Assembly: GCF_005116655.2 (NCBI RefSeq)
Contig: NZ_CP050698.1
Location: 1,442,001 to 1,506,000 of the forward strand
Direction: 5' to 3'
Source: Desulfosediminicola flagellatus
GTDB lineage: Bacteria > Desulfobacterota > Desulfobulbia > Desulfobulbales > Desulfocapsaceae
Length of the DNA: 64,000 bases
Made by a program: the position numbers and the translations under genes. Below are positions 16,971-25,808 of the stretch, piece by piece (the stretch's first letter is position 1; each line of letters begins with the position of its first letter). Under the pieces are notes generated by a model. The model had not been told where the DNA came from and did no database searches. It worked only from the letters and a program-made list of their open reading frames with translations.

Positions 16971-18779
16971 ATGCCTCATCCCGATGACGCAGTATCATTA
17001 TTTTATCTCAAACACCTTAACGGGGTGTGGCAGGACAAGGGTGTTTACACTGCAGAATGTCCGTTTTGCCGCGATCATGGCGTTACCTCTCCAGGAAAGC
17101 TTGTTGTCATCCTGAACCCCGACGGTTTTTTTCACGGATATTTCCGTTGCCTTTCCAGATGTACTGCGGGGGGCTTTGCTCTGCGCTTTGGTACTCTGCT
17201 CAATATAGATCTTGCAGAAGTACCGGGATATGATCCTGATCTGGATTCGCCGTTGAATCCGGCTGATTATCCGGTATCTAACCACAATGGTGAGATGCGT
17301 GCCTGTCATGATCGACTTCCTGATGATGTCTTGACTCTATTTGCCAAAATGCACGTCGGTCGAGATGTATTAGCTCAGATGCAAATTGGATTTAACGGCA
17401 GGTACATAACGTATCCGTATGTGCAGGCTGATGGCAATTGCTATTCTCTGCGTTGTGTCTTCCCGGACAGACCGGAAGATTTTTTCTGGCAGGGTGATGA
17501 ACATTTTTCGGTTGATCCATACAGGATCTTCAACGTCCAGGAGATTGAGCGGTGTCATGGCGGCACCCTGTTTCTGTGTGACGGTGAAGAGAGTGTCCTG
17601 GTTCTGAAGAATCTTGGATATCCAGGTGTGGCAGTTCCCCAGTACCAGGCTTTTGAGGCAATTGATCCTGAACAGTTCAGAGATATTCATACGCTGTTTA
17701 TCGTTGCCAGAAACAGTGCTGAGTCACTGGGGGCAGCAAAAGACTTAGCAGCACGCATCGGGTATAAAGTGCGAATACTCAGTTGGCCTGCAGGTACCGC
17801 GCGTAACGTCGGACTTGCTGATCTTGCTATTGAGTACGGAAAAGAGATACGAAAAGTAGTGGGCAGAATGATTCGATCATCCTCCGCCTTCTCACCTTTC
17901 GCCTCTCCTGAAAGAGAATACCTCCATTTTTTACAAACTCTCTCGGGTAAGCAGGAAAATGCCTACAACGAACTCCGTACCGGATTTCCATTGCTTGATC
18001 TCTCTCTTGACGGTGTGCATGGAATCAATGTGATAGGTGGAGCTCCGAAAGTCGGCAAGTCGGCCTTTACAATCCAGATTGCAAGTCAGATGGCTGAGAA
18101 GGGTATTCCTGTGCTCTATTATGATTTTGAGAATGGGCGACAGCAGGTGTATCAGCGTATATTAAGTCGACTAAGCCGTATTGAGGTGAAGCAGCTGGGC
18201 TCGGGAAATCTTACCGATGATGAGAATCAGAGGTATGAGGCGTCATGTGGTAAGCTTAAAAAAATGATGCAGAATTTCAGGGTGGTAAATGACCGCAAAC
18301 TTACTCCTGATCTGATGCGCAGACATATCGATTTTATTCGCCATGAAACACGCAGTCAGTATACTGTCGTGATTGTAGATAGTTTACATAAATTACCTTT
18401 TAAGGAGTTCAGCGAGCGCAGAACAGGCATAGATGCATGGTTGCGACAGATGGAGTCTATACGGGATGAGCTTCAGGTGTCGTTTCTTGTTATTTCTGAA
18501 CTCACCAGAGGAACAGCCGAGAAAGCCTATGCTGAAACACCTCATCTTGGAGTTTTCAAAGGATCTGGTGATATTGAATATAGTGCAGACAATGCGATGG
18601 TGCTGTTTGCTGATAATGACCAGGATGATGGGAATGAGAGCAGGGGGAGACAATCCACTCTTTGGATTGTTGCTTCCCGTGAGCACAGGCCTGGACCTGT
18701 AGCCCGTTATATGTTGGACTACCCCTATTGGGGATTTATTGAACAACCGTTTACGAATATAGATCCTGTTGTTACTTAG
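16971..18779 (+). CDS. Primase-helicase-like protein (zinc finger, TOPRIM-like, RecA/DnaB-like ATPase)
   Basis: A 602-residue protein with the layout of T7 gp4 or Twinkle. An N-terminal zinc-finger-like region has CPFC at about 30-33 and CLSRC later. A TOPRIM-like segment follows (GTLFLCDGEESVLVLKNLG, then TLFIVARNSAE). The C-terminal RecA/DnaB-type ATPase has Walker A GAPKVGKS at about 358-365, VLYYDFENG, and VVIVDSLHKL as Walker B. No phage or plasmid gene is near. The TOPRIM-like acidic residues are only partly recognisable, so primase activity is doubtful; it may be a DnaB/RadA-like ATPase. AGGAG lies rather far (13 bases) upstream of the ATG. Function in the cell is not known to me. Confidence 0.7.
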   Translation: MPHPDDAVSLFYLKHLNGVWQDKGVYTAECPFCRDHGVTSPGKLVVILNPDGFFHGYFRCLSRCTAGGFALRFGTLLNIDLAEVPGYDPDLDSPLNPADYPVSNHNGEMRACHDRLPDDVLTLFAKMHVGRDVLAQMQIGFNGRYITYPYVQADGNCYSLRCVFPDRPEDFFWQGDEHFSVDPYRIFNVQEIERCHGGTLFLCDGEESVLVLKNLGYPGVAVPQYQAFEAIDPEQFRDIHTLFIVARNSAESLGAAKDLAARIGYKVRILSWPAGTARNVGLADLAIEYGKEIRKVVGRMIRSSSAFSPFASPEREYLHFLQTLSGKQENAYNELRTGFPLLDLSLDGVHGINVIGGAPKVGKSAFTIQIASQMAEKGIPVLYYDFENGRQQVYQRILSRLSRIEVKQLGSGNLTDDENQRYEASCGKLKKMMQNFRVVNDRKLTPDLMRRHIDFIRHETRSQYTVVIVDSLHKLPFKEFSERRTGIDAWLRQMESIRDELQVSFLVISELTRGTAEKAYAETPHLGVFKGSGDIEYSADNAMVLFADNDQDDGNESRGRQSTLWIVASREHRPGPVARYMLDYPYWGFIEQPFTNIDPVVT

Positions 18780-18926
18780 TGTCCGTTGGAAAATTACCAG
18801 TTGGCCTAATATCAGCGTTATGTGTACAATTTATAACCTTGGGATATTAAATATATGTCTGCGGTAAAAGTAGAACACACGCCTCAATTTTGAATCATCT
18901 GCTGACTTTTCGGATAGAAACTCTTT
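18777..18926. repeat. Miniature inverted-repeat element, copy C
   Basis: Begins inside the stop codon of the preceding gene. The right part ATATATGTCTGCGGTAAAAG, then ACGCCTCAATTTTGAAT and CTTTTCGGATA, aligns with copies B and D. The ends are inverted: TCCG..AAAA..CAG on the left and ATCCGAAAAGTCAGCAG on the minus strand at the right. It lies in the 244 bp gap before the GspE-like gene. Confidence 0.6.
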
Positions 18927-19023
18927 AGCTTTTAACATTCGATGTACTGCTTCTGTATACCTGTATCAACGATTTCAGAGTTGAGTTAACTCCTTTATTT
19001 ACACTTGACCAGCAAGGGTAGGA

Positions 19024-20901
19024 ATGAAGGGAAGAATGATTAACAGTGACGTCGGTGAGATTATATCCATCCTGCTTTCCAAAGGTATTCTGCGGGAAAA
19101 GGATGTGTTGTACGCTCGGCGTATTCAGGAAAAACTCACAAGCCCGCAGCCACTTCTCAATATATTAAAAGACCTTAAGCTGGTAACAGACGATGTTGTT
19201 CGTGAGACTATCCAGCAGTCAGATAAGACTATTCGTATAGGCGAGATGCTGGTTGAACTCGGTCATATTTCCAAAGATGATTTGCTTGCTGCCTTCAATA
19301 TTAAAAAGGAAGATGAGAGTGACCTGAAAATCGGTGAAATCCTTATAAAGTATAATTTCATAGAGGCCGGTCAGTTTAATTCAATTCTATCAATGCAGTT
19401 GGGATATCCTCTGGTCTATCCTACTCTGGCAAATGTAGACAGGAAGGCGGTGGAGAAAGCATCACTCAATGTGCTGAGAAGAAACAAGTTTTTACCACTC
19501 AAGAAAAAAGGGGACGAAACTGTCGCAGCCCTAAGTGATCCCACTGATCTTGAGACCATTACTCTTGTAAAAAAACTTTTCGGTAATCAGGTCATACTGG
19601 CTTTGAGTGATCAGAAGGCGCTCAGGGATACCATCAGGTTTTTAGAACAGCAAAAGGATGGTACTGCAGTAATTGATATCGATAATAAGACGGTTGTCGG
19701 CATTGCAAACTCAATTATCCTTGCTGCTATAAAGGCTGATGCAAGCGATATTCATATTGAACCTCTCAATGACAAACTCCAGGTCCGTTTTCGTCTGGAT
19801 GGAGTGTTAAGTCACTATCAGGATTTCCCTAAAGATGTAATCCTGCCTCTTTCCAGCAGGCTTAAAATAATGTGCAAAGCCAATATCGCAGAGAAGCGTC
19901 GTCATCAGGGTGGCCGGATGCTCTTTGACTATGATGAGGGGAAAGTCGATATACGTGCATCATTTTATATAACTGTCCACGGAGAGAAAACGGTATTGCG
20001 GTTGCTGCGCCAAAAGCAGGAACTGATTGATATACGATCTCTGGGCATGCCGTCTCGAATTCTTAATCGTTTTCTGGAAGAGGCACTTTGTCAGCCGGGT
20101 GGCGTTTTGCTGGTAACAGGGCCTACAGGGTCGGGTAAGACTTCTACAGTGTATGGATGTATTCACTATATTAATAGTCCCCAGATAAGTATAATTACGG
20201 CAGAAGAGCCGGTTGAGTATCTTATTGACGGCGTGGCTCAATGTTCGATTGACCCGGTTATAGATCTGACTTTCGAAGAGACACTCAGACATATTGTTCG
20301 CCAGGATCCTGATGTGATAATGATCGGTGAAATACGGGACAAATACTCTGCAGATATGGCAATGCAGGCGGCTTTAACCGGGCATAAGGTGTTATCAACG
20401 TTTCATACTGAAGATTCAATTGGAGGTCTCATCCGTCTTTTACATATGGATATTGCACCGTTTCTTGTGGCATCAACCGTTGTGAGTGTAGTGGCACAGC
20501 GTCTGCTTCGCAAGGTCTGCCCATCGTGTGCTGAACCGGCGAAGATAACCCCGGCTCAGTTACAGCGACTTGGTTGTAGTTACGATGATTTGGCAAGCGG
20601 CAGCTTTATGAAAGGTCGTGGTTGCAGAGAGTGCCGTCAAACCGGTTATCAGGGCCGTGTAGGTGTATTTGAACTACTGGTATTAAATGAATTGATAAAA
20701 GCAGCAATTCTTGAACAGAAACCAAGCCATGAAATTCGATCTATTGCTATAGAACATGCCGGGCTGGTAACGTTGTTTGAGGATGGTCTGGTTAAAGCGG
20801 CCCTTGGGATTACCACCATTGATGAGATAGTCAGGTGTTTACCACGATTGATGGCTCCGCGGCCACTACAGGTAATTCAGCGATTGTGTGGAGATGTATA
20901 A
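19024..20901 (+). CDS. GspE/PilB/MshE-like secretion ATPase
   Basis: A 625-residue hexameric ATPase of the type II secretion / type IV pilus assembly family. The N-terminal region contains two MshEN-like motifs (IRIGEMLVELG and LKIGEILIKYN), which in MshE bind c-di-GMP. The catalytic part has Walker A GPTGSGKTS at about 366, TAEEPVEY, and the His box STFHTEDS. A C-terminal zinc module follows (CPSC at about 498 and CREC at about 536). No pilin, secretin or inner-membrane partner is adjacent, so the machine it powers is unknown. ATG at 19036 is an alternative start. The HDOD gene overlaps its stop by one base, so the two are co-transcribed. Confidence 0.87.
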   Translation: MKGRMINSDVGEIISILLSKGILREKDVLYARRIQEKLTSPQPLLNILKDLKLVTDDVVRETIQQSDKTIRIGEMLVELGHISKDDLLAAFNIKKEDESDLKIGEILIKYNFIEAGQFNSILSMQLGYPLVYPTLANVDRKAVEKASLNVLRRNKFLPLKKKGDETVAALSDPTDLETITLVKKLFGNQVILALSDQKALRDTIRFLEQQKDGTAVIDIDNKTVVGIANSIILAAIKADASDIHIEPLNDKLQVRFRLDGVLSHYQDFPKDVILPLSSRLKIMCKANIAEKRRHQGGRMLFDYDEGKVDIRASFYITVHGEKTVLRLLRQKQELIDIRSLGMPSRILNRFLEEALCQPGGVLLVTGPTGSGKTSTVYGCIHYINSPQISIITAEEPVEYLIDGVAQCSIDPVIDLTFEETLRHIVRQDPDVIMIGEIRDKYSADMAMQAALTGHKVLSTFHTEDSIGGLIRLLHMDIAPFLVASTVVSVVAQRLLRKVCPSCAEPAKITPAQLQRLGCSYDDLASGSFMKGRGCRECRQTGYQGRVGVFELLVLNELIKAAILEQKPSHEIRSIAIEHAGLVTLFEDGLVKAALGITTIDEIVRCLPRLMAPRPLQVIQRLCGDV

Positions 20902-21737
20902 TGAGTGGAACGAAATCATTTATTGATGCAATAGAAAAGTTTATCCAATCAGGCAAGGTCAATCTTCCGGTATTTAATCCTAACGCAATGAGGGTGCAGC
21001 AAGAGTTGATACGAACTGATCCTGATATGCATGTGATCGAAAAACTGATTGTGAGGGATCAGGCTCTGGCCAGTGAAGTGTTGAAAATTGCAAATTCATC
21101 GTTTTACCGTGGTCTCGTTGAGGTTAAAACAGTTAAGGCAGCAATTATCCGGCTTGGTATGCGGGAAATTGGCAGGGTTGTTTTGATTGCGGCTTCAAAA
21201 ACACAATTCAGAATAGGTGATAAGGAACTCAGATATATTATGCAGAAACTTTGGCAACACTCGGCAGGTAATGGTATTGCTGCTAATTGGATTGCCAAAA
21301 AATGTGATTACGAAGAGCTCGGGGGGCACGCATTTTTTGCAGGCCTGCTGCATGATATCGGTAAACTCTTTCTCGTAACTGCTATTGAGCAGGCAAAGCT
21401 AAGAAAAAGCGGAAAAATAACCCGGGCTCTACTGATGGAAGTAATAGATACTCTCCACACCGCAGAGGGATATGCATTGATGAAAAAATGGAATATGCCG
21501 GATCAATATGCGGAAATTGTGCGTGATCATCATGAGCCTGAGGTAGATCCTAAAGACACACTGCTCGTCATTATCCGACTTGCCGACAAGGTCTGTCATA
21601 AGCTTTCTATCGGCCTCAAATCAGATCCGGATATCAATCTCGCAGCAACTCCTGAGGCCCATATCCTTGAACTTACTGAAGTTGATCTTGCTGAACTTGA
21701 GATCCTGCTTGAGGATTCAAAAGCACTGGTCAAATAA
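20901..21737 (+). CDS. HDOD domain protein
   Basis: A 278-residue cytoplasmic protein of the HDOD family, a degenerate HD-type fold used as a signalling output or scaffold in motility and c-di-GMP pathways. The pattern LPVFNPNAMRVQQEL, LKIANSSFYRG, AAIIRLGMREIGRV and LLHDIGKLFL is typical. ATG at 20901 is chosen because it overlaps the TAA of the upstream ATPase (TAATG) and has GGAG upstream. The LLHDIGK segment keeps an HD-like pair, but the complete phosphodiesterase motif is not seen, so enzymatic activity is unlikely. Confidence 0.88.
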   Translation: MSGTKSFIDAIEKFIQSGKVNLPVFNPNAMRVQQELIRTDPDMHVIEKLIVRDQALASEVLKIANSSFYRGLVEVKTVKAAIIRLGMREIGRVVLIAASKTQFRIGDKELRYIMQKLWQHSAGNGIAANWIAKKCDYEELGGHAFFAGLLHDIGKLFLVTAIEQAKLRKSGKITRALLMEVIDTLHTAEGYALMKKWNMPDQYAEIVRDHHEPEVDPKDTLLVIIRLADKVCHKLSIGLKSDPDINLAATPEAHILELTEVDLAELEILLEDSKALVK

Positions 21738-22007
21738 AGGTTCTGAGCATTCTCTTTATTATCCTTTCAGCGTGTGTATAGCCGTTTTGTGTCGTGCACT
21801 GTTTTGATGTTTTTTCTGTAATTAGACTGCGCCAATCCGGTGCTGTTGAACGTGCCACTGACTCTTGCTATCTCTAAAATATCCTTTTCTTTTCATCGTA
21901 AAAAGCCCTCCGGTTAATGGACAAGCCTAATCTGTATTTGGTACAGTTATCAGGACGGTGATAAAAGCGTAATCCTCCAGTAAAACCAAACCAATTAACT
22001 GAAAAGC

Positions 22008-22429
22008 ATGATGAAAATAGCATATTCTCGATGGAATAAGCTTTGGGGATCGGTATTTGATCTAATTGTAATACTCTGTGTTTACGTGTCAGGTGGTGGT
22101 GCCCTGGCGACGGAAGATGATTTTCTTGAAATTGATCTTACCGAATTGATACAGGTAACCATTATATCTGTTGCTACAAAGAGTCAGCAACTTTCAGATG
22201 CCTCGGCCGCAGAATAACCCTTTCACCCGATACACTGAAACTGACACTGGGGCAAAAGGTTGAACACAATGATTTTACTCGAGTTGAGGTGCAGCCTACT
22301 GCTCAACTCCTTTGGAACGTCGCAGAAAATGCTGTAGCCTGGGCAAGTGGAACGTGGAGTGTATTTGAATGCAATGTTTACGTTTTAACGCTTCTGTTAG
22401 CAGTATCACATACCTTTTCCAACAGGTGA
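22008..22429 (+). pseudogene. Remnant of a TonB-dependent receptor
   Basis: The first 69 codons encode a signal peptide and the typical start of a receptor plug (DLTELIQVTIISVATKSQQLSDA), then stop at 22215. In the next frame from 22214 the translation continues as a receptor barrel fragment (TLSPDTLKLTLGQKVEHNDF, VQPTAQLLWNV) and ends at 22427-22429. At least several hundred codons between plug and barrel, and probably the C-terminus, are missing. This is a gene collapsed by deletion plus frameshift. Two bases later the yfiR-like gene begins, so the remnant probably remains as the transcribed leader of the signalling operon. An outer-membrane receptor was presumably the original sensor partner. 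Confidence 0.75.
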
Positions 22430-22430
22430 A

Positions 22431-22961
22431 ATGCGTAAGATTTTCATAATAATAGCTCTAGCTATCGGTATGTTGTGTAACACCGGGGTTACCTTCAGTG
22501 CCGAGAGGGATGCTGTCGAGTATAAGCTCAAGGCAGCATATATGTTGAATTTTGCAAAATTCATCAATTGGCCGGATGTACATGACGGGGAAGAAACGTT
22601 TCGCATATGTGTTTATGGAAAAAACCCTTTTGGGTCGGCTCTTGCCGGCGCTGAGAGAAAGAAGATAAAGGGAGAAGTAATAGAGCTTGTTTTGACGAGT
22701 GACCCAGCCGAGCTTAAAGACTGCCGTCTGGCATTTGTCAGCTCTTCGGAAGTAGACAGAATAGATACGCTATTTGAAACGCTTTCCGGCAAACCAATAG
22801 TAACAGTTAGCGATATTGAAGGGTTTGCCACTGCAGGTGGTACGATTGAGTTTGTATCTGTAGGAGATAAATTACGATTTGTGATTAACCATACACAGGC
22901 AAAATCAAGTAACGTGAAAATTACAGCGTCACTCTTAGGGCTTGCAGTCGAGGTGTTATAG
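22431..22961 (+). CDS. YfiR family periplasmic protein
   Basis: A 176-residue protein with an N-terminal signal peptide (residues 1-24) and a YfiR (DUF4154) domain. YKLKAAYMLNFAKFINWP, RICVYGKNPFG, and the terminal LGLAVEVL are family hallmarks. In Pseudomonas, YfiR binds the periplasmic CHASE8 domain of the diguanylate cyclase YfiN and holds it inactive. Here the next gene, 3 bases away, is a CHASE8 histidine kinase, so a parallel inhibitory interaction is likely. AGGTGAA directly precedes the ATG. Confidence 0.88.
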   Translation: MRKIFIIIALAIGMLCNTGVTFSAERDAVEYKLKAAYMLNFAKFINWPDVHDGEETFRICVYGKNPFGSALAGAERKKIKGEVIELVLTSDPAELKDCRLAFVSSSEVDRIDTLFETLSGKPIVTVSDIEGFATAGGTIEFVSVGDKLRFVINHTQAKSSNVKITASLLGLAVEVL

Positions 22962-22964
22962 GAA

Positions 22965-25808
22965 ATGTACGATAACTTTCATACACTGCCGATTAGAAAC
23001 AAGCTCAATCTCATAATATTGCTCGCCTGTACCATGTCATTGGTCCTTACAGCAACCGTATCTCTGGTCAGCCAGTGGATTTTAGTGCGGGAGCAACTCG
23101 AGGATGAGCTGAAAACCCTGGTTGAAGTTATCAGCAAGAACAGTACAGCAGGTCTGACTTTTCAGGATCAGACCAATCTCAATCAAATTCTTGAATCGCT
23201 GGAGGCAAAGTCAACAGTTGTTTCAGCAGATGTCATCACTCCTGATGGAGAGGTGTTTGCCAGCTATAGAAACACAACACACATAGTACCTGAAGATCAA
23301 ATCAAAAATAGTGAGGAAATACTCGCTGAGCCGTTCGGTGTGAAAAATTCGTTTAACTACGCACGATTTAACCAACCTATTCTCCTGGAAGATGAGCAGA
23401 TAGGGTTACTCACGATGACTGTCAGCAGGAAAGAACCTAAACAGATTCTTCTCTTTGTAAGTTTTATGATACTCTGCATTAATGGAGTCGTATTAGGAGC
23501 AGCAGCACTGCTTTCAGGGAAAATGAGTAATGTGATTTCAGCACCGATCACAGCCCTATCCCGGGCAATGAAAAAAGTATCGGACGAACGTGAGTACAAC
23601 CTCCGTGTACCGGTCTATCATGAAGATGAATTGGGCATGTTGGCTAGAGGGTTTAACGAAATGCTGGTGCAGATTGAGCAGCGGGATGAATATCTGGAAG
23701 AGCAAGTCATCAACAGAACCAAAGATCTTGTTGAGGCGAAGGAGATAGCTGAGAATGCTAATCGTGTGAAGTCTCAATTTTTGGCAAACATGAGTCACGA
23801 GATCCGTACACCCATGAATGGTGTTCTCGGAATGGCTGAACTTCTACAGTCGACTGAGTTAAATAGCGAGCAGGCAAGGTTGACAAAAACCATTCAAGGG
23901 TCTGGTGAGGCACTGCTTGAAATAATTAATGACATTCTCGATTTTTCAAAGATAGAAGCTGGAAGACTTGAGCTTGAAATGATTGATTTTGATCTGCGAC
24001 TTTTGATTGAAGATGTTATGCAGCTGCTTGCGCCCAGAGCCCATGCTAAACGGCTAGAGGTTGCCGCATTTTTCGACGATGGGACCCGTACATCATTAAA
24101 GGGCGATCCAAACAGACTCAGGCAGATTGTTACCAACCTTGTAGGGAATGCAATTAAATTCACAGAAGTCGGGGAAGTTATCGTACGTGTTAAGACACAG
24201 CCTGTTGAGGGAGGCAGGGAACGGCTACTCGTAGATGTTGTTGATTCCGGTATTGGTATTAGTGATGAGAGTAAGCGACAACTGTTTACACCGTTTTCAC
24301 AGGCTGATGATTCGATGACCAGAAAATTTGGTGGTACAGGACTTGGGCTGGCAATTTCGCGTCAACTCGTTGAGATGATGGGTGGGGAGCTTGACTGTAC
24401 AAGTGTCCTGGGGAAGGGATCAACATTTCATTTTCATGTTGATCTTGTAGCAAGTTCTGCTGAAGATGTGAAAATGAAGCAAAAACACAAGAATGCATTG
24501 CGAGGATACCGGATACTGGTGGTTGATGATAATGCTACAAACAGGGCGATAGTTACCCATCAGTGTAAAATGTGGGGAATGTCAGCTGAAAGCGCACCGA
24601 ATGGTAATGAAGGATTGGAAAGGCTCTACGCTGCAGAAAGAGAGGACAGCCCTTTTGATTTTGTTGTGCTGGATATGCATATGCCTGACATGAACGGCCT
24701 GGAGGTCGCGCAGGAGATTCGTAAAAATTCAGGGTTCGATAAGCTTCGGATGATAATGTTGACATCGGTAGGGCTTCGTGGTGACGCAAAAATGGCAAGG
24801 GAATGTGGTATTGCAGCGTATTTAACTAAACCTGTCAGGCAAGCTGAATTGTACGCTGCCTTTGTTAAGGTGTTAAGTTTCGACCATGAAGTGACCAGTC
24901 ATCCAATAATAACCAAATATAATATAGTTGATAACGTACCTAAATTTTTTATCAAGGTTCTTGTTGCAGAGGATAATGAGACAAATCAGGAGGTTATTCG
25001 TGGTATGTTGCTGCAGTTTGGTTGTGAAGTGACTCTTGTGAATAATGGCCAAAAGGCTGTAGATGCTCTTAATAAGAATGACTATGATCTGGTTCTGATG
25101 GATTGTCAGATGCCACTAGTGGATGGGTATAAAGCAACAGAAATCATTCGTGAAAAAGAAGAGAGGGAAGGTAAAGAAAATACGGCGACAATTGTAGCTC
25201 TGACTGCTCATGCGCTTGAGGGCGACAAAGAGAGATGCATTGAATCAGGTATGAACCACTATATGAGTAAACCGTTCAGGCAGGATGATATTCAGGATCT
25301 CCTTACCAGGCTCTTTCGAAATAAAATGGAGCGTCCTGAACACGTATCCGGTGTTGAGTTACGTGAGGTTACGGAAGAAATTGAAGCACTTGAGAAAGCT
25401 GAAAGTGCTGAAGATATATCACTATTATCTGGCGAAAACGGCGGTTTTGGAGGCTTTGCTACTTTGGACCTGTCTGTTCTTGACAACCTCAAGGATCTGC
25501 AGATTGAAGGTGAACCATCCATTTTAAGTAAAATTCTACAAGCGTATTTAGAGAATTCAGATCCGCTCATGCAGATCTTACAGGATTATCATGTTGCCGG
25601 GGATAGAGACGAGCTGCAAATGGCTGCTCATACGCTTAAATCAAGTAGTGCAAATGTAGGTGCTCTTGCCCTTGCAGATATGTGTAGACGACTTGAAATG
25701 CGTTGCAGAGATCAGGTAATGGAAAATTGCAAAGATTTGATTCATGCGATTATGGAAGAATATGATGAGGTGAAACAATTATTAAGCCAGGAGTTGGTTG
25801 ACTTATGA
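22965..25808 (+). CDS. CHASE8-HAMP hybrid histidine kinase with two receivers and HPt
   Basis: A 947-residue membrane sensor kinase. Transmembrane helix at about 17-40; periplasmic CHASE8 domain about 45-160 ([27 protein letters not shown]); second helix about 165-190; HAMP; HisKA with NMSHEIRTP (His about 278); HATPase ([19 protein letters not shown]). Two REC domains follow (phospho-acceptor Asp in VVLDMHMPD and LVLMDCQMP). A C-terminal HPt has [13 protein letters not shown]. The phosphorelay His-Asp-His is complete, so the signal can be passed to the REC domain of the next gene product. CHASE8 plus the YfiR gene upstream suggests control by a periplasmic inhibitor. The downstream ATG overlaps its stop (ATGA). 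Confidence 0.93.
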   Translation: MYDNFHTLPIRNKLNLIILLACTMSLVLTATVSLVSQWILVREQLEDELKTLVEVISKNSTAGLTFQDQTNLNQILESLEAKSTVVSADVITPDGEVFASYRNTTHIVPEDQIKNSEEILAEPFGVKNSFNYARFNQPILLEDEQIGLLTMTVSRKEPKQILLFVSFMILCINGVVLGAAALLSGKMSNVISAPITALSRAMKKVSDEREYNLRVPVYHEDELGMLARGFNEMLVQIEQRDEYLEEQVINRTKDLVEAKEIAENANRVKSQFLANMSHEIRTPMNGVLGMAELLQSTELNSEQARLTKTIQGSGEALLEIINDILDFSKIEAGRLELEMIDFDLRLLIEDVMQLLAPRAHAKRLEVAAFFDDGTRTSLKGDPNRLRQIVTNLVGNAIKFTEVGEVIVRVKTQPVEGGRERLLVDVVDSGIGISDESKRQLFTPFSQADDSMTRKFGGTGLGLAISRQLVEMMGGELDCTSVLGKGSTFHFHVDLVASSAEDVKMKQKHKNALRGYRILVVDDNATNRAIVTHQCKMWGMSAESAPNGNEGLERLYAAEREDSPFDFVVLDMHMPDMNGLEVAQEIRKNSGFDKLRMIMLTSVGLRGDAKMARECGIAAYLTKPVRQAELYAAFVKVLSFDHEVTSHPIITKYNIVDNVPKFFIKVLVAEDNETNQEVIRGMLLQFGCEVTLVNNGQKAVDALNKNDYDLVLMDCQMPLVDGYKATEIIREKEEREGKENTATIVALTAHALEGDKERCIESGMNHYMSKPFRQDDIQDLLTRLFRNKMERPEHVSGVELREVTEEIEALEKAESAEDISLLSGENGGFGGFATLDLSVLDNLKDLQIEGEPSILSKILQAYLENSDPLMQILQDYHVAGDRDELQMAAHTLKSSSANVGALALADMCRRLEMRCRDQVMENCKDLIHAIMEEYDEVKQLLSQELVDL

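Noticed and set aside
21890-21970. c-di-GMP (GEMM-I) riboswitch, suggested by AAAGCCCTCCGG
   Set aside because: The essential upstream AGGGCAAACC-type half and the receptor loop are not present.
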